The position numbers and the translations under genes are program-made. 32,705 nt of DNA from Paracoccaceae bacterium. Its GTDB lineage: Bacteria > Pseudomonadota > Alphaproteobacteria > Rhodobacterales > Rhodobacteraceae. The stretch covers positions 47,814 to 80,518 of the forward strand of contig JAPOVX010000293.1 in assembly GCA_026707935.1 (NCBI GenBank), in the 5' to 3' direction. Every line of letters begins with the position of its first letter. Position 1 is the stretch's first letter. The notes beneath the pieces were generated by a model. It saw only the letters and a list, made by a program, of their open reading frames with translations. It was not told where the DNA came from and searched no databases. Positions 8,415-15,807 of this stretch are shown here, in pieces.

Positions 8415-8746
8415 TTCGATTCACATCCATATGAGTGAGACAGTCGCCCGTTATAGAACACATCGCCGACTTGGAAAATCCTTGTCGGGACATGTCGGTT
8501 GCAGCGGCAGGAATGCGGCCTTTTTTTTATAGGTGCGGACAACGGCGGCTACGTGATCGACCCCGCGTCGTCTTGACCTCGGGTAGCACCGCGACCGCGT
8601 TTGTAACGTGGTGACCGCAACCGGCCGCATTGGCATCATGTTGCTTGCCTTGGGACGGACAGGTGTCAGAAAACGAGTCTACGGCACGACCTTCGATGCC
8701 ACGGCGTCAATCCGCGTTTACGATACTCGAATTCGAACAGGATTTT
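8415..8746. other. Intergenic region without recognised gene
   Basis: 332 nt between two minus-strand genes. It must contain the leader of the aldo/keto reductase gene and the 3' end of the SIS-domain transcript. A run of eight T lies at about 8521-8528 on the plus strand, but it is not preceded by a convincing hairpin. No conserved peptide was seen in any frame. Confidence 0.45.
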
Positions 8747-9778
8747 TCAGATCGTTTCGGTTACCTTGCGCAAGTGCAGTGGCGCATCAGGATCCAGCCC
8801 GCGCGCCCGCGCGAACGCCTCGACAAAACGATAGAAGGTAATCGCCTGGCACAATGGCGTGAGCAGCGGATGCGGTGATTCTGCGGTCGGCAATGAGGCG
8901 CATCCGGTCACATTGGCGCCGACGACCGCGACGGTCGCTCCGGCCGTTGCCAGTGAACGTGCAGAATCGACGACGCTTTGGCGACTCGCATCGTCGGTGA
9001 CAAACGCAAGAACGGCAAGTTCCTTCGCGGCGAGCGCCATCGGGCCGTGCCGAACCTCCGCGGCGCTGAAAGCCTCCGCGTGCAACCGGGCAACTTCTTT
9101 CAGTTTCAGCGCGATTTCACCGGCCAACGCCAAGCCAGGCCCCCGGCTTACCACGAACGCCGTAGCTGCCTGCGTCAATGAGACAGATAAGCCTTGCCAT
9201 TCGAGTGCCAGCGCTCTTTCGGCGATTGCTGGCAATCGCCGAAGAGCGTCCTCCAGGGCCTCATCCCGGTTCAGTCGGGCGTTAAGCGCGGCAACCGCAA
9301 ACAGACTGGCGATAAAGGACTTTGTTGCCGCAACAGAAATCTCCGGGCCCGCCAGACTTGGCAACACCCGTTCTGCAGCCGTGCCGACGGGCGAATTCAC
9401 CGTATTCAACAGCGCAATCGTCTGCGCGCCGCCCCGTGCCGCAGAAGCCTGAAGCGCAACCAGATCCGGACTGCCGCCGGACTGGGAAATCGTCAGGCAA
9501 ACGCCGCGTTCAAGCTTGAGTGGCGCGTCGAACACCGAAGCGACCGAAGGCCCGATCGAAGCGACCGGAATGCCGGCGGACGTTTCCATCAGATACTTGA
9601 AGTAGGTCGCCGCATGGTCTGACGTACCGCGGGCGCAGGTAACAAACAGGCTCGGTGACAATCCGCGCAGCCAGTCCGCCGCTTCAAAGTAGATGGGCAG
9701 CCCTTCGCTGATCTGCCTTGCCAGGACCCGTGGAATCTCGGACGTTTCCGCAAACATTCGCGTGGTCTTGCCGGTCAT
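8747..9778 (-). CDS. SIS-domain sugar isomerase, probable glucosamine-6-phosphate deaminase (NagB-II/AgaS-like, GlmS C-terminal-like)
   Basis: Protein of 343 residues made of two SIS domains, without the glutaminase domain of GlmS. That architecture fits NagB-II-type glucosamine-6-phosphate deaminases, AgaS or FrlB-like deglycases. Visible signatures: an N-terminal Met-x-x-Glu-Thr-x-Glu-Ile-Pro, Ala-Arg-Gly-Thr-Ser-Asp-His-Ala in SIS1, the phosphosugar-binding Ser-Gln-Ser-Gly-Gly-Ser-Pro-Asp, and Glu-Val-Arg-His-Gly-Pro in SIS2. It probably frees ammonia from an amino-sugar phosphate, feeding it to glycolysis. The ATG at 9778 is preceded in frame by GTG at 9781; both are possible and the ribosome-binding site is weak. 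Directly upstream is the ruined C-terminus of a sugar ABC ATPase, so the gene was probably the distal member of a sugar-uptake operon. Confidence 0.88.
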   Translation of the reverse strand: MTGKTTRMFAETSEIPRVLARQISEGLPIYFEAADWLRGLSPSLFVTCARGTSDHAATYFKYLMETSAGIPVASIGPSVASVFDAPLKLERGVCLTISQSGGSPDLVALQASAARGGAQTIALLNTVNSPVGTAAERVLPSLAGPEISVAATKSFIASLFAVAALNARLNRDEALEDALRRLPAIAERALALEWQGLSVSLTQAATAFVVSRGPGLALAGEIALKLKEVARLHAEAFSAAEVRHGPMALAAKELAVLAFVTDDASRQSVVDSARSLATAGATVAVVGANVTGCASLPTAESPHPLLTPLCQAITFYRFVEAFARARGLDPDAPLHLRKVTETI

Positions 9779-9791
9779 CACAATGACTTGC

Positions 9792-10035
9792 TCAGTTTTC
9801 GCCCGTGATCATCGACACAATCTCGTTCTTGTCGGTTTCGGTCGTACGGTGATCGCCAACCTGAACTCCGCGCCTGAAGACGCATATTCGGTCCGAATGA
9901 AGGCTTTGATTGACCGGAGGTGTACGGAGTTCGGAGAAACGTTTTCGGTCCCGTCGAAATGACTGCCGCAAACGGGCTGTGCATGTGGATAACGGCGATG
10001 CCAGCTCGTTCATGTCTTGAGGAAACGCTCTCCAT
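9792..10035 (-). pseudogene. Remnant of a sugar ABC transporter ATP-binding protein (RbsA/XylG type), C-terminus
   Basis: Two minus-strand frames carry pieces of the second ATPase domain. Around 10020-9975 one frame gives His-Glu-Arg-Ala-Gly-Ile-Ala-Val-Ile-His, matching the strand before the H-loop. Around 9885-9795 another frame gives Asp-Arg-Ile-Cys-Val-Phe-Arg-Arg-Gly-Val, ending Asn-Glu-Ile-Val-Ser-Met-Ile-Thr-Gly-Glu before TGA at 9794-9792, the characteristic end of ribose/xylose-type ATPases. The spacing between the two pieces is longer than in intact proteins and the frame changes, so both an indel and sequence decay are present. The Walker motifs are gone. The stop lies 13 nt before the SIS-gene ATG, preserving the old operon junction. 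Confidence 0.75.
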
Positions 10036-10148
10036 TCACCGATCTGCTCATGCTTTGAGACCAGAGCAATTCATGGCTAGAAACCGGCTCGAACAAAGGC
10101 ATCATTTGGTTCGAATGACGCTTCCTTGCGGACAAATCATCCTATGAA

Positions 10149-10222
10149 TGGAGCGGGCGATGGGAATCGAACCCACGTCTTCAGCTTGGAAGGCTGTTGC
10201 TCTACCCCTGAGCTACGCCCGC
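10149..10222 (-). tRNA. tRNA-Gly (anticodon TCC)
   Basis: On the minus strand the sequence starts GCGGGCG at 10222 and folds into a full cloverleaf: 7-bp acceptor stem (GCGGGCG with CGCCCGC), D-arm GCTCAGGGGTAGAGC, anticodon loop CTTCCAA with TCC in the centre, and T-arm containing GGTTCGATTCC. The discriminator base is T (10152) and the CCA end is encoded (10151-10149). It decodes GGA and, by wobble, GGG glycine codons. Confidence 0.97.
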
Positions 10223-10974
10223 ATTCTCCAACCGATCTATGAAATGTTCCCGTTTCAGGCAAGGCAATTCGTCCTCGTGCTGTTTCCGCACCGCCCCGCC
10301 GCGTTCGCTGCTTCCTGTCGCCATCGTGACACGGTCGGAAAATCCCGGTTTCCCGGAAAACACCTGTTTGTGAAATCGCGTTTCTTCTGGTCATCGAGAT
10401 CGTCAGCGACTTCCTTTCCATTTAACCTGCCCGGAAACCCTCCAAGCCGTGAGTTTTCCCGGCCTACTACCTGACACAAGTCGATAAAGCGCACGGATAG
10501 GACTCGAAATCGATTTCGAAATCGTATCGCTGCCCCGCGCGACCGGAAGCCACGCCCTCAGAGCGTCTTCGACAATTCTCTTCAGCGCGGTCACGTCATG
10601 GATCGCCCTGCCCTCGGCCAGGCGCAGCACCTGATCGTTCGAACTGCGTGTCGCCGTCGTCGCCAGCCTGGAATCTCACGAACGTTTTCCAACCAATTCT
10701 CCGCACAAGACATCCCGCATTGTCGCGGACTTAACGGGTGCGGTCGCCGGCCACTGCATCGACAACCGCAGGGTCGGATCATCGCGCTGTCCAAACACGC
10801 CAGGGCTTGCTTCACTGTCATATTTCCCACACGATTGATCATAAAACGGCGATAAACCGAAAATTCAATTGACGTAGTATCCGAATCTGGAAAGAGATTG
10901 CGCCGAATGCATTGATCCGACGAGGTTTAATGCATATTGTTGAGTGCGCAATAGCAGCAGAGGACACGAAACCA
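10223..10974. other. Intergenic region with broken minus-strand frames and a 16-bp palindrome
   Basis: No intact gene. Minus-strand fragments at 10842-10600 and 10630-10403 have some protein-like character but need a frame change to join, and match nothing I recognise. A perfect 16-nt palindrome, TCGAAATCGATTTCGA, lies at 10504-10519, with a further partial copy of its half-site just after it. The last part must contain the infC promoter and leader. Confidence 0.4.
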
Positions 10975-11517
10975 ATAGCCCGACGCCCCCACCACGCGCC
11001 ACCGCAGCGCGACACCGGTCCCCGCGTAAACGAACGCATAATCGCCCCTGAAATTCGACTTATTGGTCCCGACGGTCAAAACGTCGGAGTCGTTCATCCC
11101 GAACGAGGAATTGAACTCGCGCACGAGTCGGGACTGGACCTTGTCGAAATATCGCCCACGGCCAACCCTCCCGTTTGCAAGGTCATGGACTACGGAAAGT
11201 TCAAGTACGAACGCCAAAAACGGGAATCGGAAGCCCGGAAAAAGCAGAAAACCATCGAGGTCAAAGAGGTCAAGTTTCGTCCGAACACCGACAGCCACGA
11301 CTTCGACGTGAAGATGCGCAATGTGATGCGGTTTCTCTCGAACGGGGACAAGGTCAAAGTTACAATGCGATTCCGGGGGCGTGAAATGGCTCACCAGAAT
11401 CTTGGCCTTGCCGTTCTCGACCGGGTCGCGGAGACGGTCGGTCTGGCAGGCAAGATTGAAATCATGCCGAAGCTGGAAGGACGGCAAATGGTGATGGTGA
11501 TCGGACCAAGCAAGTAA
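10975..11517 (+). CDS. infC: Translation initiation factor IF-3
   Basis: IF-3 binds the 30S subunit, prevents premature subunit joining and checks the start codon. Read from ATA at 10975 the product is 180 residues, the usual length, and begins Met-Ala-Arg-Arg-Pro. The N-domain shows Asn-Glu-x-Ile, Leu-Ile-Gly-Pro-Asp-Gly and Gly-Leu-Asp-Leu-Val-Glu-Ile-Ser-Pro; the linker has Tyr-Gly-Lys-Phe-Lys-Tyr-Glu; the C-domain has [10 protein letters not shown]. An AGAGGAC sequence ends 9 nt before the ATA. Alternative: ATG at 10930, with GAGG 5 nt upstream, adds 15 residues not expected in the family. AUU or similar rare starts are known for infC and underlie its autoregulation, so the ATA start is preferred but inferred. 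No rpmI/rplT follow, unlike the classic operon. Confidence 0.93.
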   Translation: MARRPHHAPPQRDTGPRVNERIIAPEIRLIGPDGQNVGVVHPERGIELAHESGLDLVEISPTANPPVCKVMDYGKFKYERQKRESEARKKQKTIEVKEVKFRPNTDSHDFDVKMRNVMRFLSNGDKVKVTMRFRGREMAHQNLGLAVLDRVAETVGLAGKIEIMPKLEGRQMVMVIGPSK

Positions 11518-12285
11518 GTCTTGATGAACCCCGGGGGGGCCGGACCGGTCCGGGCACCCTGTACAACGGCATTTTGAGCATTATTGTCGAGACGAGCGAC
11601 GGCGCCGAGGCGAGACTTGACGTCGGATGCGAGTCCGATCCCGAACCCGTCGTGCGGGCGCCAATTTCACGAAACGCTCCATGCGGTGCCCGAGGATACA
11701 GGGGACTTTCGTCCCCACTGGCGCCGATGCCAGCCGACGCCTCGTTGCCTTCGCTCCCGGTACACCGCAACCCAACACGGTGGTCCGTCCGACCAACCGA
11801 ATGTGATCGCGACGCCCTGGGGCTCGCGACAAGGCGGGCGCAGGCCACCCTCACCTTTACCGGGGGCAAGCAGTCCGACACCAGTTGCCGCGAAGATGCC
11901 GAATAACAAATTGGGATCGGAAAACGCCCTGACAAAACCGAACTGTTGCAGAGCGGGAATACGATCAGGAAAGCAGTACCAGACTGGAGTGGCGCGAACC
12001 GTCTTGTCACCCGCTCAATGTGGACTTCTTTCCGCTTCGATTCCGGCATCGCACCGGAATTGATGCCATTCCAAGTGAAGACCGGAGTTCCAACTCGGTG
12101 GTCCCTTCCGATTTCACTCTTTTGATCTGAACTGTCGCAGATCTTCCCCTGCCCCTTGGCGTGAAATTCTGCGGACGGGGCCAACCTTTTCATCCGCCGC
12201 TTATTGGCACAAGCAGCACCCATCCACTTTCGGCGAAATTCCTTTTGGGGAGATTCAGCTGAATTGGCGATTGATAGCCTATTCC
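11518..12285. other. Intergenic region without recognised gene
   Basis: 768 nt between infC and the nitrile hydratase-like genes. Just after infC is a G/C-rich perfect palindrome, CCGGACCGGTCCGG (11540-11553), which could form part of an end-of-transcript structure but has no T run. Long open frames on both strands are rich in Arg, Pro and Ser, overlap proven genes, and show no family signature. The end of the region should hold the promoter of the operon that starts at 12286. Confidence 0.45.
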
Positions 12286-12654
12286 ATGCGGAATAAACCT
12301 GCACGCATGCACGAATTTTCCGGTCGACAGTGGCATGACATGGGTGGTCAGGAATCGGAGCCCGTCTCCGGTAATGAACACGAATATGCGTTCTGGGAAA
12401 AGCGCATCGATGCACTCATGGTGATCGCGAGCCGAAAAGGCCTGTTCACCGTGGACCAGCTTCGCCGCGTGCTGGAAGAAATGGGCGAAAACGCTTTTGA
12501 GACCATGAGTTACTACGAACGCTGGATATTCGCGGTCAACCGGGTACTGATTGAAACTGGCGTCTACTCAACTGAAGAACTTGCGAGGAAACTGTCGGAA
12601 GTCCGGGAACGGGGATCGACCTATGGCGAATGCTGCCAATCTGAACCGCGGTGA
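12286..12654 (+). CDS. Nitrile hydratase/thiocyanate hydrolase-like subunit, beta N-terminal half
   Basis: Small protein of about 122 residues matching only the N-terminal helical half of nitrile hydratase beta. It carries the His-Asp-Met-Gly-Gly motif near its start, an Ala-Phe-Trp-Glu-Lys-Arg segment and the Tyr-Tyr-Glu-Arg-Trp-Ile-Phe-Ala-Val region with Glu-Thr-Gly-Val-Tyr-Ser-Thr-Glu-Glu-Leu behind it. In thiocyanate hydrolase this half is a separate beta subunit (ScnB), which is what is seen here. It would wrap around the catalytic alpha-like subunit. The start is uncertain (ATG 12286 or 12307; neither has a strong ribosome-binding site). Its 3' end overlaps the next gene by 32 nt in another frame, so the split is real and not a single-base error: the downstream frame has its own ATG and GGGGA site. 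Confidence 0.85.
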   Translation: MRNKPARMHEFSGRQWHDMGGQESEPVSGNEHEYAFWEKRIDALMVIASRKGLFTVDQLRRVLEEMGENAFETMSYYERWIFAVNRVLIETGVYSTEELARKLSEVRERGSTYGECCQSEPR

Positions 12655-12928
12655 CAAGGTGCGCGTTCGGGCACTGGTTCCGCCCGGCCATGTCCGCACT
12701 CCCTGGTACCTTCGGGGGAAAAACGGTGTCATCGAACGCCGACTCGGAACCACAATGAACCCCGAACAACTTGCCTATGGACTGAAATCCGGCGACGTCG
12801 AACTGCTGCGCGTGCGATTCACGATGCGCGAGGTTTGGGGCGAGGATTGCGAATGCCCCGACGATACGCTTGATGCGGAGATTTTTGCGCATTGGCTTGA
12901 ACGGATTGAATGGTCCGATGCCGCCTGA
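12623..12928 (+). CDS. Nitrile hydratase/thiocyanate hydrolase-like subunit, beta C-terminal half
   Basis: Protein of 101 residues equal to the C-terminal SH3-like barrel of nitrile hydratase beta, which closes over the active site. Key features are Gly-Asp-Lys-Val-Arg-Val-Arg near residue 10, Pro-Pro-Gly-His-Val-Arg-Thr-Pro-Trp-Tyr-Leu-Arg-Gly-Lys-x-Gly-Val-Ile-Glu around 20-38, and Val-Arg-Phe-x-x-Arg-Glu-Val-Trp-Gly-Glu-Asp near 67-78. In thiocyanate hydrolase this is the separate alpha subunit (ScnA). The ATG at 12623 is preceded by GGGGA about 7 nt upstream and lies within the previous gene; the gene then overlaps the next one by 11 nt. Such tight packing points to coupled translation of a fixed-ratio complex. 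The His-x-Arg-x-Pro-x-Tyr pattern resembles nitrile hydratases more than my memory of ScnA. Confidence 0.85.
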   Translation: MANAANLNRGDKVRVRALVPPGHVRTPWYLRGKNGVIERRLGTTMNPEQLAYGLKSGDVELLRVRFTMREVWGEDCECPDDTLDAEIFAHWLERIEWSDAA

Positions 12929-13580
12929 TCCGGAACAGCAGCAAGGACCGGTCCCGGTGGACGAACATCGTCACTCCGCGCATATTGATGAAGATTCTCC
13001 GTTAACCTACTGGCAAAACATGGAAATATCGGTACGGGAACTTCTTGTCGACAAGGGCGTGACCACTCCGGGCGAAATTACCGCGACTATCGAAGCCATG
13101 GACCGGAGAACACCGGCCAACGGTGCACGAATGGTCGCGCGCGCCTGGGTCGATGACGATTTCCGCAAGAGACTGCTCGTTGATGCGAGTGCCGCCATGG
13201 AAGAAATGGGACTAGACCCCGCCGGACTCCGCCTGATTGCCGTCGAAAACACCCGGGACATCCACAATGTCATCGTCTGTACACTGTGTTCCTGTTACCC
13301 CCGAAACCTGCTTGGCCTGCCGCCCGACTGGTATAAACAGCGAGCGTATCGCTCCCGTCTTGTCAAATCGCCGCGTGCGACGCTCAGGGAGTTCGGCCTC
13401 GAAATCCCCGACGACGTAAAGGTGCGCGTCCACGACAGCACCGCGGACATGCGCTACATTGTCATTCCGGCACGTCCGGATAGGACCCAGGGTCTCACTG
13501 AGTCAGAGTTGGCAGGGCTGGTAACCCGCGATTCCATGATTGGCGTTGCACTTGCGAACGAGCCTTCGGACGAGCGTTGA
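12918..13580 (+). CDS. Nitrile hydratase alpha / thiocyanate hydrolase gamma-like catalytic subunit (Co-type)
   Basis: Catalytic subunit of 220 residues. The metal claw is Val-Cys121-Thr-Leu-Cys124-Ser-Cys126; Thr in the second position is the mark of cobalt enzymes (iron enzymes have Ser). Cys124 and Cys126 are the positions oxidised to sulfinate/sulfenate in the family. Next come Tyr-Pro-Arg129 and Leu-Gly-Leu-Pro-Pro-Asp-Trp-Tyr-Lys. Cobalt nitrile hydratases that I know have Trp where Arg129 lies; I recall Arg in thiocyanate hydrolase gamma. The family hydrates nitriles to amides or hydrolyses thiocyanate to carbonyl sulfide and ammonia. ATG 12918 is used; an upstream in-frame start would run further into the preceding gene. 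No cobalt-insertion activator (P15K/NhlE/ScnP type) lies in the window. Confidence 0.88.
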   Translation: MPPDPEQQQGPVPVDEHRHSAHIDEDSPLTYWQNMEISVRELLVDKGVTTPGEITATIEAMDRRTPANGARMVARAWVDDDFRKRLLVDASAAMEEMGLDPAGLRLIAVENTRDIHNVIVCTLCSCYPRNLLGLPPDWYKQRAYRSRLVKSPRATLREFGLEIPDDVKVRVHDSTADMRYIVIPARPDRTQGLTESELAGLVTRDSMIGVALANEPSDER

Positions 13581-14485
13581 TGCAGAGATGGGGCGACCTG
13601 ACACCGTTTGCCCGCGGTGCGACCCTCATGCTCGGCGCGATCTTTGCCTTTTCGATCATGGACGCGGTCGCGAAGTTCCTGACTGGCAGCTACCACCCGG
13701 TACAGGTCGTCTGGGCTCGATACACGTTTCAGCTTGTCTTCGTGTTTCTGATTGCAGCGCCAAGACTCCGAACGCTGCTCAGAACGAAATACCCGCGCCT
13801 GCAGCTGGTGCGGTCCGCTTTCCTTTTCGGGGCGACCGTCTGCTTTTTCCTTTCTCTTCCGCATCTCAAGCTTGTCACGGTCATTGCGATTTTTGAAGTC
13901 GCGCCTCTCGTGATCTGCCTTTTTGCGTTCTTTTTTCTCGGCGAGCCAGTCGGCTGGCGGCGCTGGGCCGGTGTTTCATGTGGTCTGGTCGGGGCCTTGA
14001 TCATCATCAGGCCTGCCGGCGATTTCTTTACGCCAGCAGCCTTGCTGCCCCTCATGGCCGCAGCCTTTTTTGCGGCATACGCGGTCTCGACGCGATTTCT
14101 TGGTCAGGCCGAAAATCCCTGGACGAGTTTCCTGTACACTGCCCTGATCGGAACCATCGGCGCCAACCTTTGCCTTCCGTTTTTCTGGACCGCTCCCAAA
14201 CCGACCGATGTCATTTTCATGGCAATTCTCGGAGCGGGAGGCGGAATTGGTCACCTCATGTTGATCCGCGCACTCGTACAGGCGGACGCCTCCGCCCTCT
14301 CCCTCTTCAATTATTGCGGGCTCATCTACGGCGCGATTCTCGGATACGTCGTATTCTCCGAGGTTCCCGACATGTTCACAGTTGTTGGATCGGTCTTTAT
14401 CGTCTCGGCGGGCATTTTCGTTTGGTATCGAGAAAACCAGGTCGCTGCACGGAATAGGCAGAACAAGAGATTATCGGAATCCTGA
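13580..14485 (+). CDS. EamA/DMT-superfamily transporter
   Basis: Inner-membrane protein of 301 residues with about ten hydrophobic segments arranged as two EamA repeats (roughly residues 10-140 and 150-290), each ending with the Pro-rich pattern typical of the drug/metabolite transporter superfamily (Phe-Phe-Leu-Gly-Glu-Pro-Val-Gly-Trp-Arg-Arg-Trp in the first; Phe-Ser-Glu-Val-Pro in the second). The start codon shares a base with the preceding stop (TGATG), so it is translated with the nitrile hydratase-like subunits. Members export or import small metabolites, often amino acids or purines; direction and substrate cannot be read. The context suggests movement of a substrate or product of the hydratase/hydrolase. 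Confidence 0.9.
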   Translation: MQRWGDLTPFARGATLMLGAIFAFSIMDAVAKFLTGSYHPVQVVWARYTFQLVFVFLIAAPRLRTLLRTKYPRLQLVRSAFLFGATVCFFLSLPHLKLVTVIAIFEVAPLVICLFAFFFLGEPVGWRRWAGVSCGLVGALIIIRPAGDFFTPAALLPLMAAAFFAAYAVSTRFLGQAENPWTSFLYTALIGTIGANLCLPFFWTAPKPTDVIFMAILGAGGGIGHLMLIRALVQADASALSLFNYCGLIYGAILGYVVFSEVPDMFTVVGSVFIVSAGIFVWYRENQVAARNRQNKRLSES

Positions 14486-14737
14486 ACCACCTTCATTTGC
14501 CAATTTCTTCAGAACATCTGCGTCAACATTCCCGGGCAAAGCAAGCCTGCCTGCTGGCACTTCCCACAAGGCACCCCACGGTGCTGTCGTCCACGCAAAC
14601 AATTGGCACCTGGGGCTGACACATCGCAATTGAACGTTGCGGGCAGTTGCGCGCAATGAACGTTTGAGCCCGGTCATGTTTGGTGCTGCCGGCATGAACC
14701 GGCCGATGCCGAGGCGCCGACCGGTTCGCACGGCAGG
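14486..14737. other. Intergenic region with a short conserved-looking minus-strand peptide end
   Basis: 252 nt between convergent genes. On the minus strand, about 14530-14480, one frame ends Leu-Lys-Lys-Leu-Ala-Asn-Glu-Gly-Gly-Ser-Gly-Phe-Arg-stop. A near-identical peptide end lies on the other side of the zinc cassette (about 18005-17962). No intact gene and no clear terminator were seen. Confidence 0.4.
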
Positions 14738-15730
14738 TCACAAACACTCTGCTAGCGTTGTGGCAAGATTGCGAATCAACTGCGGATAAAGCGCCGGGCC
14801 AGGCTCGAGGTTTGAACCGATCGGATCGAGTGTGCCGGTATTGGCGTCGGTCCCGTCCATCACGATAAGCACCAAGCCCCTGTTGAACTGGGGCTCGGCC
14901 AGAACACATTCGATACCTTCGTCGCGAATGAGATCTTGAATTTCTGCAATCCTTGCGGGGCTCGGGTCCGATGCGTCACCAAGCGAAATGGCACCAGAAG
15001 CCTGGAGACCGAAGGATACCTCGAAATACTGATAGGCATCGTGGAAAACGATAAACCGCCCTTCCCGTACCGGTTCCAGAATGCCATGAACCTCGGATAC
15101 GAGCACCTCCAACTCGGCGCGCGCTGCGGCTGCGTTGGCGAAGTAGGTTCCGGCATTACCGGGATCGGCGGAGGAGAGTTGTGCCGCGATCAGGTTCAGC
15201 CAGGTGCTTGCGTTTTCTGGCGAGAGCCACGCGTGCGAGTCATGGCCTCCATGAGCATGGCCGTGTTCGTCACGGGCGCGGTCGTCGTGTTCATCCTCGT
15301 GGGCATGCTCTTCGTGATCATGCTCCTCCTCATGGGCATGTTCGCCCTCTTCCTTGTGCACATGGGCGTCGAACAACGCGCCTTCGCGAAAGTCGAACAG
15401 GATCGTGCCTTCTGCCTCCAGAAGTGCCGTCACGACCGCATCGTCTGCAAGCGTCTCGATCGCACCCTCCATCCATGGCGTCAGATCCTCACCCATCCAG
15501 AATACCAGGTCCGCGTCCTGCAACGCGGCGGCTTCAGAGGGGCGTAGGTTGTAGTCATGGGGAGACGCGCCCGCCTGGATGATCAGGTTCGGCGTGCCGA
15601 GCCCCTCCATCACGCGGGCCACCAATGAATGCACGGGCGCTATATCGGCGGCAACGTTCGGGACATCCCCCATCGCGGTACTGCCCATCAGTGCCGCTGT
15701 GACCGAGAGGGGAAGAAATTTTCTGGACAT
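14738..15730 (-). CDS. znuA: Zinc ABC transporter substrate-binding protein
   Basis: Periplasmic Zn2+ receptor of 330 residues (cluster A-I binding protein). A signal peptide covers about residues 1-21. Metal ligands of the family are visible: His58 in Ser-Pro-His-Asp-Tyr, His166 in Ser-His-Ala-Trp-Leu-Ser-Pro, His230 in Phe-His-Asp-Ala-Tyr, and an acidic Asp near 292-295. Between the first two sites is a long loop (about 123-163) packed with His, Asp and Glu, the zinc-collecting loop typical of ZnuA. It ends with the usual Asn-Leu-Glu-Pro-Gly and Tyr-x-x-Leu-Ile-Arg-Asn segment. ATG 15730 has GGAGG 6 nt upstream. It diverges from zur-znuC-znuB, with which it forms one functional cassette, and is probably repressed by Zur when zinc is plentiful. 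Confidence 0.95.
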   Translation of the reverse strand: MSRKFLPLSVTAALMGSTAMGDVPNVAADIAPVHSLVARVMEGLGTPNLIIQAGASPHDYNLRPSEAAALQDADLVFWMGEDLTPWMEGAIETLADDAVVTALLEAEGTILFDFREGALFDAHVHKEEGEHAHEEEHDHEEHAHEDEHDDRARDEHGHAHGGHDSHAWLSPENASTWLNLIAAQLSSADPGNAGTYFANAAAARAELEVLVSEVHGILEPVREGRFIVFHDAYQYFEVSFGLQASGAISLGDASDPSPARIAEIQDLIRDEGIECVLAEPQFNRGLVLIVMDGTDANTGTLDPIGSNLEPGPALYPQLIRNLATTLAECL

Positions 15731-15807
15731 CGGATCCTCCGTGTGATTTTATAACATTGCGCTCTGTATAATAGAAATGGAATAACATAACAAGAAGGGT
15801 TCGAATC
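15731..15807. promoter_or_regulatory. Divergent znuA / zur control region with candidate Zur sites
   Basis: 77-nt AT-rich spacer. The heptamer ATAACAT occurs at 15751-15757 and again at 15782-15788, 31 bp or about three helical turns apart. The first copy is the right half of an imperfect palindrome (15741-15757, GTGTGAT-TTT-ATAACAT), similar to the ATGTTAT/ATAACAT half-sites of known Zur boxes. A TATAAT box on the plus strand lies at 15767-15772. Assignment to Zur is inferred from position and resemblance. Confidence 0.6.

Noticed and set aside
10148..10474. Plus-strand open frame starting Met-Glu-Arg-Ala-Met-Gly-Ile-Glu-Pro-Thr
   Set aside because: Common artefact of reading the reverse complement of a tRNA gene; the tRNA-Gly cloverleaf explains the sequence.
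11540..11553. Intrinsic terminator after infC
   Set aside because: The palindrome is perfect but has no loop of its own and no T run, so a terminator call is not supported.
11462..12415. 317-residue minus-strand open frame between infC and the nitrile hydratase-like genes
   Set aside because: Arg/Ser/Pro-rich, overlaps the ends of two proven genes, no recognisable domain or ribosome-binding site.
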